Shown here: positions 21,716-32,647 of the stretch, piece by piece
Layout: every line of letters begins with the position of its first letter
How positions within the stretch are numbered: the stretch's first letter is position 1
Source of the DNA: Agrypnia vestita
Lineage: Eukaryota; Arthropoda; Insecta; Trichoptera; Phryganeidae
Length of the DNA stretch: 64,000 bases
Assembly: GCA_016648135.1 (NCBI GenBank)
Contig: JADDOH010008046.1
Span: 59,896-123,895 of the forward strand
Direction: 5' to 3'
Program-made: the position numbers and the translations under genes
The notes under the pieces: model-generated
What the model saw: the letters and a program-made list of their open reading frames with translations, nothing else
What the model was told of the DNA's origin: nothing
Databases searched by the model: none

Positions 21716-22130
21716 TTGGGTAAACTAACAAACTTTGTATAAACCACACTGATTGTTTAATGTCTACCAGTTTCGATACTGTACTGTATCTTCGTCAGGA
21801 CGGACGCACTATAATAACTTCCTTTAATTAAATTTGTAAGAGTCGAGTATAAGATGGGGGTGTGGCTTCATTTGTGTGGGGAGAGGGGTGGAGTTTGATA
21901 GTCAGACATTGAATAATGGGGAATATATTAAATAATGGATTATTTTTTAAATTTAATTGGTTGTTAATTATATTAGATTTGGTGTCGAAGGATTTTTTGA
22001 TTTCTAACTTTTCTAAATTATCTAGCCTAAGGCTTCTATTATTTGTACATACAATTTCGATGCGTTTTCTTTTTTAAAGTGTGGCCTGTCTCCAATAAAT
22101 GGTTTGCGAATTCCGAGAAATTATTTGAAC
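21716..22130 (-). pseudogene. Penelope-like element relic (C-terminal/GIY-YIG region and tail)
   Basis: On the minus strand, about 22,135-22,080 reads FSEFANHLLETGHTL, the pattern with a conserved histidine typical of the region after the reverse transcriptase in Penelope-like elements. It is followed, after frame changes, by DNLEKLEIKKSFDTK and NNQLNLKNNPLFN blocks (about 22,030-21,920). About 100 bp further on comes CCTGACGAAGATACAG and ATCGAAACTGGTAGAC, a tail layout seen near the end of such elements. Several stops and shifts make it inactive. Assignment is from motif memory and would need a protein search. Confidence 0.5.
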
Positions 22131-22371
22131 TAAGTCAAATATCAATTTGAACAAAGAAATTATAGGCCAGTCAATATGAAGCAGTTCGACTCATAGATCT
22201 AATAAATTACGACTGTATGCTAAAAGAGGAGACACAACATCTATAATAGCATGTACAAAATGTGTGAATTTTAATTCTGTGATGTCAACTTACATATACT
22301 TTTGTGTTTTTAATAGAAACAGGCAGAATGCAACTTCTAACTTTTAAACATTGTGTTTTTCATTGTTTCAG

Positions 22372-22521
22372 TATGTCCTCAAAGAGACTGGCAATGAGTG
22401 GCTCGGGGAAGAGGAGAGCCCCCTGGAAGGATTCAGCTGGAGGGGGGGCTCCGAAAGGGACACCACCGGCATCCTGCTCTGGTCGGAGATATTCCTCACA
22501 CAGCTGGGTAACGGAGAAAAG
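22372..22521 (+). CDS. atl: Atlastin exon (switch I region)
   Basis: 50 codons in phase 0, acceptor TTGTTTCAG and donor AAG/GTAATA. Contains [19 protein letters not shown] then SERDTTGI, where the threonines correspond to the G2/switch I region contacting the nucleotide. Confidence 0.93.
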
Positions 22522-25500
22522 GTAATATTCTTTTGATTTAGCTCTATTCTACAGATTAACCTTTGGGTACCGGAAGATCGAAAATTGCATCGGGGACCGG
22601 AGTGGGGTAACAAAGTGACCCCAGTCAAATTTGCATTTTAATGAAGTATAATGGTTTGAAAATGTTCTATAATATTCTTAATTTTATAAGAAAACAATTT
22701 ATGGGAATTAGTATTTTGATGTCTCATGATTCACAAGCGTCCGACTGACAGAAGCCGTGCAAGCAGAATGAAGTGAGCGTATCGTAAAGAATATTGACGA
22801 TTGTCTATGGAAAAATATAATTTTATAACGTACTTTCTAAAAGGTTCTCGTTGCTTCCCGGTTGAACCAGGCGTTTCTAGACTTTCCCCGAAGGTTGTAG
22901 GTCACGCTAGATTGTAATAGGCCATTCTCGATTCTTCGATAGTGTTGTGACAAGCGATATTACCAGGGGTTCGGACAGTGCGTAACTTCATTTTAGCATC
23001 GTTACAATATACACTAGTGTATGTCTGAAAATTATTTCTATTTTATTTTTTACTAATTTTTTTGATCAGTTTAACATTTTATTTATATGGCTATTTTATT
23101 AATAAATTTTCTCATTTTCATTTGTATATAAATACTAGCTGTTCATATCGGGCATTGCACAATCGGTCAAACGGTACAGATTTGCATGAAAAATATATCA
23201 GGGGGAGGGGGGAAATGTCGCCTACGTTACCCGCCTGATCCTAAAGCATAAGTATGCAAAATTTGAAGTCAGATCGGCCAAATGATACAGATTTGCATGG
23301 AAAATATACCACGGATGGTGGAGTAGTAAAAGGGGAGGGGGAAATGTCGCCTGTGTTATCCACGGGATCCTAAAGAAAAAGTATGTAAAATTTGGGTCAA
23401 ATCGGACAAACGGTGTAGATTTGGTAAAAGAACAGACAGACAGACATTGAGTTTTATAGGTATAGATATTTATTTTATAATTTTGTGATATTTCTTTATT
23501 GTTTTCCAAAAGATAAAACAGGGTAAACGCAATCACACTAAGCAGATGTCTACCGCGTAGACACATGTAAGAGACTTAGTTTTAGGGTATTATGCATGAC
23601 GTTATTATTATTGTCGCGCACTTGATAAACATCACGATACTCATACTCTCCACAGGTAGCCGTGCTTCTAATGGATACTCAGGGGGCTTTTGACAGCGAG
23701 AGCACGGTGAGGGATTGTGCCACGGTGTTTGCCCTGTCCACGATGGTGTCCTCTGTACAAATATACAATTTGTCTCAGAATATACAGGAAGATGATCTTC
23801 AACATTTACAGGTAATTTATTATGTACACTTCCTGCCATGAAAGCCATGTGTGAGATATTCTTATTAACCACCAACTAACAATAACCACCAAAGTAAAAG
23901 AATTTTTTTTTAATGTCTGTAAAAGATATCTCCCAAATTATTCCAAATAAGGTTCACTATTTGGAATTTTATGCAGTATGCCAATAACTTTCCTTTCTAA
24001 CAATATTTTTATGTGTATGTTCGCAATTACTGGATTTTGTCTACAGAAGGTGTGGTGTATTTCCGTCTGGGAATACAGTGATGGTTTTCAGGTGGAGTAA
24101 AATAAGCAGACAAGTGTTTTTATTAATGATAAATCTTGCTGCCGACCGTGCGTACTAAGGCCCTGTGTATAGTCTGCGGGAACCGGGAAATCAAAAGAGA
24201 GCGCGCTGTTCATTATATGCCGGCCCTCCTTCCCCTCCTGGGTCAGGGTGGCCAACCTAAAAACACCACAGAAGGATAATTCTTAAGATGAATTATGCAA
24301 GTCTCGCAGAGACAAAGCTATTTGTATAGGTAACATATATGGAAGTCTTTATAGGGTGGTCCAGGGCTTATGATCTGTATGAACTGGCTCAAGTGATCAC
24401 TTTACACAATGCAATGTTCACCAATTCCACTGGAAGACATCCACACATTATCAAATTTTGCAAATCAGCATTTTTCATATATTTTACTGGACTCTGCCAG
24501 ACACATCTATGGTCCTTCCCATGAAATAGTATACATAGATTTTGCAGCTGGTAATGATTGATACCTCCGCATGTTTAAAGCGGAATATTAAGCAATACAT
24601 ATTCTTTTTAATGTACATGTATACGATATTCTTCCGAATTATTTAACGTACACACTAGAATACTCCTGAAAATTATTATTTTCAATTTTTAATCCCTTTT
24701 ATAGACCAGTATATATTTTAAACAATATTTTTTAAATATGTTCTAAGGACGCAATTACTTTTCTTTCAGCTTTTCACAGAGTACGGCCGGCTGGCTCTGG
24801 CTGACAGTGGCCGGACGCCCTTCCAGCGGCTGCAGTTCCTGGTCAGGGATTGGAGCTTTCCTTACGAAGCTCCGTACGGCGCGGAGGGGGGGCAAAAAAT
24901 ATTACAAAGGAGATTAAGGGTGATTAATTTACAAATTATTTTCTCCATTTAGGTCATTTTTACATTTATCAATTTAAGTTAATATATTATCTACTTAACT
25001 AACTATGTGTGATGCTATGAATGCTTGGAATAAGTTTTGAGTTTGTGTATTTGGGAGTTATATTTACTAGAGATGCCAAGGTTTGAAAGGGTAGTAAAAA
25101 TACGGGAAACAAAATAAATGGTGATCTGAACGCAATTATTATTAATAATAATCTGTCAAAGGAAGCAAGGCTAGCGGCACATAATGGAGTTCTGGTGCTA
25201 ACTCTGATGTATGGTAGCGAAACCTGGAATTAGCAAACAAAGAACGAAAGTAGACTGAACGCGGTAGAAATGAACAAATTAAATAGAAGCGGATGTAATA
25301 GATAAAAAAAGGATCGCTGAGATAGTTTGGCCATATGGAATGAGCGAGGAAAGGACGGTAATGAAAATTTATGAGGCGAGTGTCGAAGGCAGCAGAAGCA
25401 GAGGGCTCTGTCTATTTAGCGATTTGCAGGATCCACAGTAATGTTTACAGTAATCACGTGCAATAATCTTTTAGCAACATGTGTTGTGCTCTTCAGTTTA

Positions 25501-26851
25501 TCTATATTTGTGTGACTAATACAACTCCAACAACGCACAATGTTGTATGTTAGGCATATGAATGGTGGTGATTGTTACGGTAAACGGTGGATGCCTAGGC
25601 TATCTTTTTTGGACTTGTGAACAGGCTCTCGAAACAGAACTCGTTCTTATATAGAGGGCAGACTGATGTACATAATTTTCTTAGGAAGATTGTATGCAAT
25701 ATTTTCATTAATTTTTTTAAATATTTTAGCTATCAGAAAAGCAACACCCTGAACTTCAGTCACTTAGGAAACACATAACCTCATGCTTTACAGAAATCGC
25801 TTGCTATCTCATGCCACATCCCGGGCTCAAAGTTGCTACAAATCCGCATTTCGATGGAAGATTATCAGGTTTGTTGAATACTATTTTCATACACCCAAAA
25901 TATATTATTTGTAGACATCTTTTCATTTAAGAAAGACAATCGAATCAGTATGTCTAAGCCGTGCGTACACGATACACAATGTTTCGTCGTTTTGGTGTTT
26001 TCACGTATAAACTAACAACTAAACAATTTGCCTTGTACGCACAGCTTACACATATTAATTCGATTGTCTTTCTTAAATGGAAAGAGGTTTACTAGTGTGC
26101 GAATAGTAGCATGTAGGTCAAATGAAAATGTTAATTTTTCTTTTTTCCTTCAGATATCGAAACGGAATTTAAAAAATGCCTGCAGAACCTTGTGCCAATG
26201 TTATTAGCTCCTCAAAATCTCGTTCTTAAAGAAATCAACGGTCAGAGGGTGAAGGCTAGGGATCTTGTACAATATTTCAAATCGTATATTAATATTTACA
26301 AAGGAAATGAACTCCCGGAACCCAAATCAATGCTTGTTGTAAGTGTATAATTGTTTTTATTTTATTTTACGTCATATATATTCATATCGAGGGCAGAAAG
26401 CCAAAAGGGCGTTAGTGATTATTTCGAACTTTACAGGAGAGCAAATGAAAGTTCTGTCGATCTGATTTTGTCATTTCTTCTATTTTTAAACAATTTCCAT
26501 ATTTGTTAATCCAAAATACGTACGGAAATCGTTTAATAATAAAATAAATATTGACAAAATACTATTTTGCTCTCCTTTTCGAAAGTTCAAAATGAAGAAA
26601 AAAAAGTTCGAAATAATTAATAATGCCCTTTTGGCCTTCTACCATCGACATATAAAATTATATTTATGAAGAATTCAATTTTAAAGAATATTTACTTTTG
26701 TTGTAAAATAGCATTGTGATCTCTCATAAGGACGTACTCACTTCGTACTGTGTACGATGCACAATCATTTTTCAAGGATTGGTATTCTCAAACTCCTTTT
26801 TTGGTCAACCGCTGAGAGGTTTTGTATGACTCGTGCAAAAAAGAATTCTTA

Positions 26852-26888
<37 letters not shown>

Positions 26889-29800
26889 ATTTGCACTACC
26901 ATTGACTTCATATAAAAGAAAAAGACAGATGACAACAGAATGAGATGAAACATTTAGAACTTTTATAGTAATATGCACACTGTTTGTTATAATTTAGACA
27001 ATATAGGCTTGGAATATTTTGAGTATGATCAAATTTTTTAAGAGTACTATACCGGATTTTATCCCCAGAGGGACATCATTAATCAAGATACATTATAGAT
27101 GTCTCATAGAGATGAAGCTACTTTTTACATTGGAAGTAGGTATGGAAGTCTTTTTGGATGTCCTTTTTGATGTGGTTTAAGTGATCACTTTACACAATGT
27201 AACGTTCACCAAATACACTCATGATAGATTACCTCATCTATCAGATTTTTTGAAGTTCTGAATATTTTGAATATTCTGTGGCATGCAGCGCATACAAGCA
27301 AAAAAACTGCATCAGTAAAAAATTTTTTACGATTGTTAAAAAATACCATTCCAGGCGACAGCAGAAGCCAATAATCTAACGGCCGTTGCGGAGGCTAAGG
27401 AGACGTACAATATCCTCATGGAGGAAGTATGCGGGGGCACCAGACCGTACTTACAGACACAACTACTGGAAGCCAATCACCTCAGGATAAGAGACAAGGC
27501 ACTCGGGGCTTTCCAAGCCAAGAGGAAGATGGGAGGTGACGAGTTCTCCGAATCCTACAAGGAGCAACTTGGAAAGGTGAGTAAAAATATAACTAAAAAC
27601 TGGTTAAACTTATCATTAAACGTTACTACATACCGGCAAATAATTAAAAACAAAGCCCTGATTTGAACATTATACCTTCTTAAATTACGAGATATGCATG
27701 GATTTCATTTGAAAACAGCTTGTACTCTAGAAAAACATCAACATACCGACGGCTCCTACGTGTAATATCGTAACCCACAAATCGACGATTTTGAGTTTTT
27801 GTGTATTTCATATGAATTTAATTATATCTTTAATTCCAAGAAAGAAAAAAAAATTAAAATAAAAAAACATTATTTATAGCATAATGTTTTTTTTTTCTTT
27901 CTTGGAATTAAAGATTAAAAAAATACATATGAAATACACAAAAAACTAAAAATCTTCGATTTGTGGGTTACGATATTATACGTAGGAGCCGTGATACATA
28001 TCTTGTAAAAATAAACAGTGTAACAAAATAATATTCAAAAGGTTTGGTGTCGTAATAGAATTGTAGCAGCCCTTTTAACCTTTTTACTCCGCATTGGATA
28101 AGAAATTCATTAATACATGCATCTCGGTGTTCTACAAACAATTGAATGATGAATGAGTTATTGTGCCAAGTGAATGATATTGTTCCAACGCGTTTGTTGG
28201 AACAATATAATTTTATGATAATTTAAACCCTTTCTTTTTGGTGATATAGAAACAGTTATAAATATGTTGCGACTGAATGGGTCTTACCCACGTCTACCAC
28301 AAAGAAACTATTATGAATATTTATTTTATATCTTTATTATTATTTTAGCAATAAATTACCCCAAAGAGTTTACATTCGTGCTTCGGGGGAATTAACATTT
28401 TTTATGATATAAAAATATCTAAAATCAGGTTCTACATAATTAACATGTATACTTATAATAAATCTCTGTATTAATAAGTTTGAAAGCATGCCGGTTTGAA
28501 TTACAAGTTAGTTTGGTTCACAATAATGATATGGTTTAGTCTGTTTCTGAAATAGAATTTGTTTATATATCGGCCATGCCTAGTATTTTCTAATCATTAT
28601 TTACAATGCTAAAATTTATTAGACTCCTGATTCTAGTAATACCTTGTGATCAATGGTGCTTTTTAGATAATAAAGATACCATTTACAATGTAATTAATAT
28701 GTAGGTAAAATAAAATTAATTGATATAATTATGTTGTTCATGTTTCAGGATTTGGAAGAATCGTTTAATCAATTCAAAGCGCACAATGAAAGTAAAAATA
28801 TATTCAAGGCGGCCCGGACACCCTCGGTGATTTTTGTCATAGCCATGTTCTTCTATATCATGAGTGGGGTGTTTGGATTAGTAGGAATATACCCTGTAGC
28901 TAATGTATGCAATTCTCTCATGGGAATAATGCTCATCATGCTCGTCATATGGGCGTACATCCGGTAAGTTTCCGGCACGTTATAATAATAACCGTTAACC
29001 GTGTTAAGTAAACATATTACAAATGAATCGATTATCTGTTTTTATTTTAGGTATAGCGGAGATTTCCGGGAATTCGGAGTTAACATAGACGAAGCGGCTT
29101 CATTTTTATGGGATAATGTAAGTGTTTTCACATCTTATTAACTATTTCAGTGTATAGGTTTGTTCGATTTTGAGTCAAAACACTATAATATTGTATGTGA
29201 GTAGCTTGTTGGTCTTGTGGTTAGGACACTCGCCTCGTGATCCAAAGGTCGCGGGTTCGAATCTCACTCCAGACTAGCAAGTTAGTCCTATTTTCATAGC
29301 ACAAGCATTTTAGCTTAGTTTGAAAATAGTAAGAATATTGATGTGACACATATTCCGTGTTCGCATCTCTATTTTTTTTTTTAAATTATTAAGTCCCAAA
29401 ATCGCACATAGGGATTTTGATACATTTCATTGGAGTAGTGTCAAATTCCTTTTTGAAATGTGAACTTTTTGTATTGAAGCCATTCATTGAAGTTATCTTT
29501 AAAAATTGGAACAGTAATATTTCTGATATAAGTAGGTATTGTGCGAGTAGCTAATTATTATTTAACACCTACATGATTTTAAGCCTATTTTTTAAAAATA
29601 TCCTTCTGTTCATATCGTCATCATTTTTCAGAGATAAAATATACAATTATTATCCTTAATATTCCAAAATAAAAAGTGTTTGTGATAGATAACTCTTATG
29701 GAAAAAGAGCCAGTTTAGAAAAAGTAGGCTAAAACAACATCACACTCATTATGTACATATTTTCTTATGCTTTTGTACAGCAAAATATACTACTGTTATG

Positions 29801-30244
29801 AATTGTATTACTATGATGTCTGGTTTGTGTTTTCTGGGGTTGCCATGTTTTTACAACCTTTCTGGCTGAAGTTTTGGATCTCATTGCAGGGTGCAACATC
29901 CAGGGCTGATGTTTTTAACAATTTTGCCTACCATGTTTTTATAATTTCACAGTAAGACTTGAATTTTTATAAATTGGTAATGGGTGGATTGAAACTAATT
30001 ATATTTTAAGTATTTTTACAAAAAATATGGAAGGGTTAAATTTGAACCAAATTGTAATGGTTGGCATTTTTATCTAACATGCCTTTAGGAACTATTGGAT
30101 CATTTATTTACGATTTATACTAAGTTATTGCTTTCGGTCCAGTTCATGAAGCCAGTGTATCAGGGTGTGGTGGAGAAGAGTATCCAACAGGCGGCCATCC
30201 ACGTAGCGGAGCAGGCCGTGAACGGTAAACCCAAGCGATTGTGA
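22372..30244 (+). CDS. atl: Atlastin, 5'-incomplete gene (exons joined)
   Basis: Nine exons, all with GT-AG ends and compatible phases, encode the atlastin GTPase from just after the P-loop to the stop: 22372-22521, 23656-23811, 24770-24919, 25730-25868, 26154-26338, 27355-27576, 28749-28963, 29051-29117 and 30143-30244. Atlastins are dynamin-like GTPases of the ER membrane that tether and fuse tubules homotypically. The visible parts are the GTPase core with the DTQG (G3), RDW (G4) and ATNPHFDG regions, the three-helix middle domain (exons 5-6), two closely spaced transmembrane segments (exon 7) and the amphipathic cytosolic tail (exons 8-9). The N-terminus with the GxxxxGKS P-loop is not found in the 22 kb upstream and probably lies outside the window. 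The tail motif FMxPxYxGxxEK matches my memory of the fly protein. Alternative last exons are proposed below. Confidence 0.93.
22556..22835. mobile_element. piggyBac-type element, truncated copy 2, in an atlastin intron
   Basis: TTAA at 22,556 followed by CCTTTGGGTACCGGAAGAT matches the right end of the element at 9860-10,324 in reverse, and similarity continues through GTCTATGGAAAAA near 22,803. The far end and second TTAA are not found. Confidence 0.65.
23135..23466. repeat. Dispersed repeat with internal direct repeats
   Basis: Three imperfect repeats of a block with ATCGG(T/C/A)CAAA(C/T)GGTACAGATTTG and two of GGGGGAAATGTCGCC lie between ACTAGCTGTTCATATCGGG and ACAGACAGACAGACATTGAG. The layout is common for 3' ends of insect retroposons, but I cannot name the family. 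Confidence 0.5.
23656..23811 (+). CDS. atl: Atlastin exon (G3, switch II)
   Basis: 52 codons, phase 0, acceptor CTCCACAG and donor [26 protein letters not shown] holds the DxxG motif (DTQG) and switch [19 protein letters not shown] follows as in the family. Confidence 0.95.
23812..24769. other. Atlastin intron with a GC-rich patch and repeat X copy
   Basis: 24,330-24,540 is the continuous copy of dispersed repeat X (see 6500-7011). 24,140-24,250 is a GC-rich patch (AGGCCCTGTGTATAGTCTGC, CCGGCCCTCC) of unknown nature. No exon is seen. Confidence 0.5.
24770..24919 (+). CDS. atl: Atlastin exon (G4)
   Basis: 50 codons, phase 0, acceptor TTCTTTCAG and donor [26 protein letters not shown] contains the RD motif that replaces the usual NKxD for guanine recognition in atlastins and GBPs. 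Confidence 0.95.
25075..25410 (+). pseudogene. Degenerate non-LTR fragment in an atlastin intron
   Basis: Nucleotide similarity to 19,950-20,300: AATCTGTCAAAGGAAGCAAG, GCACATAATGGAGTTCTGG, ATTTATGAGGCGAGTGTCGA. Stops (for example TGGAATTAGCAA) and deletions make it non-coding. Confidence 0.75.
25730..25868 (+). CDS. atl: Atlastin exon (end of the GTPase domain)
   Basis: 46 codons plus one base; acceptor ATTTTAG, donor [27 protein letters not shown] contains the motif that contacts the base at the end of the G domain. Confidence 0.94.
25924..26079. mobile_element. Intronic hairpin MITE 1
   Basis: CATTTAAGAAAGACAATCGA at the left and TCGATTGTCTTTCTTAAATG at the right are perfect reverse complements. 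The arms run about 45 bp up to GCGTACA / TGTACGC. Non-coding, about 75 bp upstream of the next exon. Confidence 0.75.
26154..26338 (+). CDS. atl: Atlastin exon (linker and first middle-domain helices)
   Basis: Starts with the two bases completing an aspartate codon (g/at), then 61 codons. Acceptor TTTTTTCCTTCAG, donor GTT/GTAAGT. Contains [19 protein letters not shown] and the start of the helical middle domain. Confidence 0.95.
26386..26646. mobile_element. Intronic hairpin MITE 2
   Basis: Left CGAGGGCAGAAAGCCAAAAG and right CTTTTGGCCTTCTACCATCG (with one more C before) are inverted. The arms extend about 45 bp, with further inverted blocks ACTTTACAGGAGAGCAAA / TTTGCTCTCCTTTTCGAAAG. Non-coding. 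Confidence 0.7.
26858..26885. repeat. (TA)n microsatellite
   Basis: Uninterrupted run of about 14 TA units in an atlastin intron. Confidence 0.9.
27105..27265 (+). repeat. Dispersed repeat X, copy 3 (partial)
   Basis: Shares GTATGGAAGTCTTTTT and AAGTGATCACTTTACACAATG with the copy at 24,340. Confidence 0.55.
27355..27576 (+). CDS. atl: Atlastin exon (middle domain)
   Basis: 74 codons, phase 0; acceptor ATTCCAG, donor AAG/GTGAGT. Encodes [18 protein letters not shown] and [20 protein letters not shown], the helical bundle that swings during tethering and fusion. Confidence 0.95.
27749..27992. mobile_element. Intronic hairpin MITE 3, very long arms
   Basis: Arms of about 105 bp: ACGGCTCCTACGTGTAATAT at the left and ATATTATACGTAGGAGCCGT at the right, continuing with few mismatches to a TTCCAAGAAAGAAAAAAAA / TTTTTTTTTTCTTTCTTGGAA centre. 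No ORF. The transcript of this intron would fold into a long duplex. Confidence 0.8.
27993..28748. other. Atlastin intron, nothing further recognised
   Basis: AT-rich intron with no supported repeat or exon. Confidence 0.5.
28749..28963 (+). CDS. atl: Atlastin exon (transmembrane hairpin)
   Basis: 71 codons plus two bases; acceptor TGTTTCAG, donor CG/GTAAGT. After [20 protein letters not shown] come two hydrophobic segments, [20 protein letters not shown] and [16 protein letters not shown], with a short turn: the ER membrane hairpin of atlastins. Confidence 0.95.
29051..29117 (+). CDS. atl: Atlastin exon (juxtamembrane)
   Basis: One base plus 22 codons; acceptor TTTATTTTAG, donor AAT/GTAAGT in phase 0. 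Encodes [20 protein letters not shown], the conserved stretch just after the second membrane segment. All proposed last exons would join here. Confidence 0.94.
29197..29382 (+). repeat. SINE-A (tRNA-derived), full copy, in an atlastin intron
   Basis: The tRNA-like head has GGTCTTGTGGTTAGGACAC (A-box region) and GGTTCGAATCTC (B box, 29,254-29,265), followed by an unrelated body ending ATTCCGTGTTCGCATCTCT and a T-rich tail. Other copies are at 42,068 and 7012. Confidence 0.8.
29890..29955 (+). CDS. Possible alternative last exon of atlastin (A)
   Basis: Follows CTCATTGCAG and opens in phase 0, as required after the exon ending at 29,117. It encodes 21 residues beginning GATSRADVF and then a stop. 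The stop overlaps a potential donor (CA/GTAAGA). No homology that I can prove; the support is acceptor, phase and position. Confidence 0.3.
   Translation, partial: GATSRADVFNNFAYHVFIISQ
30143..30244 (+). CDS. atl: Atlastin main last exon (cytosolic tail)
   Basis: 33 codons plus stop; acceptor TTTCGGTCCAG, phase 0. [20 protein letters not shown] fits the amphipathic helix region that destabilises the bilayer during fusion, and a basic end (KPKRL) follows. This agrees with the fly tail pattern FM.P.Y.G..EK as I remember it. Confidence 0.9.
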   Translation, partial: FMKPVYQGVVEKSIQQAAIHVAEQAVNGKPKRL

Positions 30245-32540
30245 TATCAGTCATCCAGCGGACAGCGGAACTCCTCACCCCGCATCCAAACCTCGCGCTC
30301 ACCATAGGACAAGACACATCACTTCCGGCGCCAACATCAGCCAACTCAGACTGTGCTGCAATATATAATATAGTCAATCGATTCGGTTTCATCAGTTGCT
30401 CTAATACAGAATACAATTATATCACCGCATTTTGTGACAAGCATTTTTCTTGAATGTCCCTGTGAGAGACATTTTGGTAACATTTTTAGATAACCCGAAT
30501 CACAATCGATATTTTGTTAGTTAAATTGTATATACTTACCGCTATATCTACGATTTAGTGCATTTTAATAGCACTGTATTGTTGGTGAGTAGATTTAATT
30601 AGCCAGTATTCCACTTTCAAAACACAAATGCTTAAGTTTATATTAATTATCAATCAAAGGAGTGACGACCCAAAAATCTATGCGGATACATCATCTTATA
30701 GTAACGTATGAAGTGAAATATGCATATTATATAAGTGTCATCACAAATACTCTAAACTTTTTTGTTAAAAAAATAATGTTATTCTCATATTGTCCTTTGT
30801 TGTGTCGGTGGGGACCGTACTATACATGTAAAGATTTGTTAGATTCAATTTTTAGAAACAAGTAAATTTTTAGATAAATAATAGATAGTGCGCGTTGTTG
30901 TAAAATCTCATAAGATTGATGGGAAAATGACACGTGTAAGTCTACCATCTTATGTGTATATATATATATATATATATATGTGTATGTACTAACAAGCAGT
31001 TCACAATGCTAACGCTTTTGACTCGAGACTTCCAGGCGTCGGGATCCATGACATGGCGCAAGTAAAATGCTAAACTTTGTCGTATTAAAAATAACTCACT
31101 GTAGAGATGTTTGAAGTTGTTTTAATATTATCCTCGGCAAAGCCTTTCTCTTGATGTGTGGTCCAGGCTAAGATGGTGATGTGATATTTTGCTCATACAG
31201 TCATGTTTTACTTCACGTTCTTATTAATTAAATTATAAAACTTTGGTGTAATTGTCGCCGTATTTTATATCTCCTCTGTGTGCTCATAGCAATAAATTAT
31301 GTCTACGTATATTTTTCATAGTTGAGGGGGTTGCGAAATTTTTAACTGTTTTATCCCCTTGCGTTGACGGAGGTTTTGTTATAAATTTTTATATATTCTC
31401 ATTAAAAAATGTTATGACATCCAAACACGAGGGCTCCGGATGCAAGCCTGCCTAGGTGACGTTATTACATATTCATGTTTTATTTAAGTTTTTTACCAAT
31501 TTAAACAAATAAATAATATTTTGACAGCGTTTAAAATAATTTTATAATTCGTCATGCTAAATTATAAAATATTATTTATTGTCTTCTGATCGTGTTAAAT
31601 TCTGATTAAAAAAATATTTGTGCAATAATTATACTCTTTATTGGCAAATTTTTTAATGAGCTTACCTGTGAAAAGATTTTTTAAATTAACACAGTACACA
31701 TTTTTAATAAACAAGAGTTTAATAGAACGCTAGAGATAGTGATTTGTCATTCACAGATGCCTTGCTAATTTCAACATATGTAGTAAGTGAAAATAGACAA
31801 AGATTCCCAATAGATTCACCCACGTGGTAACATGATGATCATGATAATGTGAGAATAGGAAAGCTTTAACATAACTAGTAACAGATTTCATCTTGTGACA
31901 GCATCAGCCTATACTTTCTAATATTATTGGGTTTACTTTTTTCATGTAAAGAAGAAGAAGAAGATTTATTAAATTCCTCGGATACGCCATCTAATAATAT
32001 TAAACTTGTGAAATAGTGCGGCAATCATTAAAACTAAATCTGCTAGCAATTTTAAAAATCATAATCCCCACGTAAACCAGCATTAATTTTCCATATCACA
32101 GACAAGTATGTAATGCCTGATTTTTGTGTACACGTCGGTAAGGCAGGATTGTGTCTACGAACCCCTGGAAACATAATGTTAAAAAAATCTTAGCTGCTGT
32201 ATATATTCAATAGTTCTTATTTGTCTTGAATGTAAATGGTTGGTTAAGGGTCCTAAAATATAATATTACTTTGGTGTTATTGGTTGTGAGTTCTGATTAA
32301 AACAAATTCAACATTTTGTATTGATATATTAAAATATATCTAATCAACTGAATTAGATTAAATTTACTCAACTTTTATTAAACTTTCATACAAAATATTT
32401 GTAATACAGTGTCCAGTAATAACGAATTTTAAGTATTTTAGATCTAACAAACTCAATGTTAACTCATTTAAAGATAACAGCGTCTGTACCTCATAAAAAT
32501 TTGAGTGTAAAATAATATTATTCTATGCATGTTTTTTCAG
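30245..32540. other. Region downstream of the main atlastin stop, probably 3' UTR and intron of alternative forms
   Basis: No ORF or repeat family is recognised apart from a (TA)n tract at 30,958-30,980. Many AATAAA-like hexamers occur, so no poly(A) site can be singled out. Confidence 0.4.
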
Positions 32541-32603
32541 ACTCCTGGTCCTGAAAATGTAGCAAAACTGTATTTAATAGTTAATTCTGTCTTTACAAGA
32601 TGA
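32541..32603 (+). CDS. Possible alternative last exon of atlastin (B)
   Basis: A strong acceptor CATGTTTTTTCAG precedes a phase-0 frame of 20 codons and a stop: TPGPENVAKLYLIVNSVFTR. The N-x-A-KLY arrangement is reminiscent of the vertebrate atlastin tail that follows the same conserved tryptophan (a NEALYKLY-type segment, from memory). It would be spliced from 29,117. Supported only by signal, phase and this short similarity. Confidence 0.4.
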   Translation, partial: TPGPENVAKLYLIVNSVFTR

Positions 32604-32647
32604 TCAGTGTTACCACATCACCACAATCTGGATGTGCTAGTTTCTTT

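Noticed and set aside
29197..29275. tRNA gene
   Set aside because: A and B boxes are present, but no complete cloverleaf, and the same head plus body recurs at 42,068: it is a SINE.
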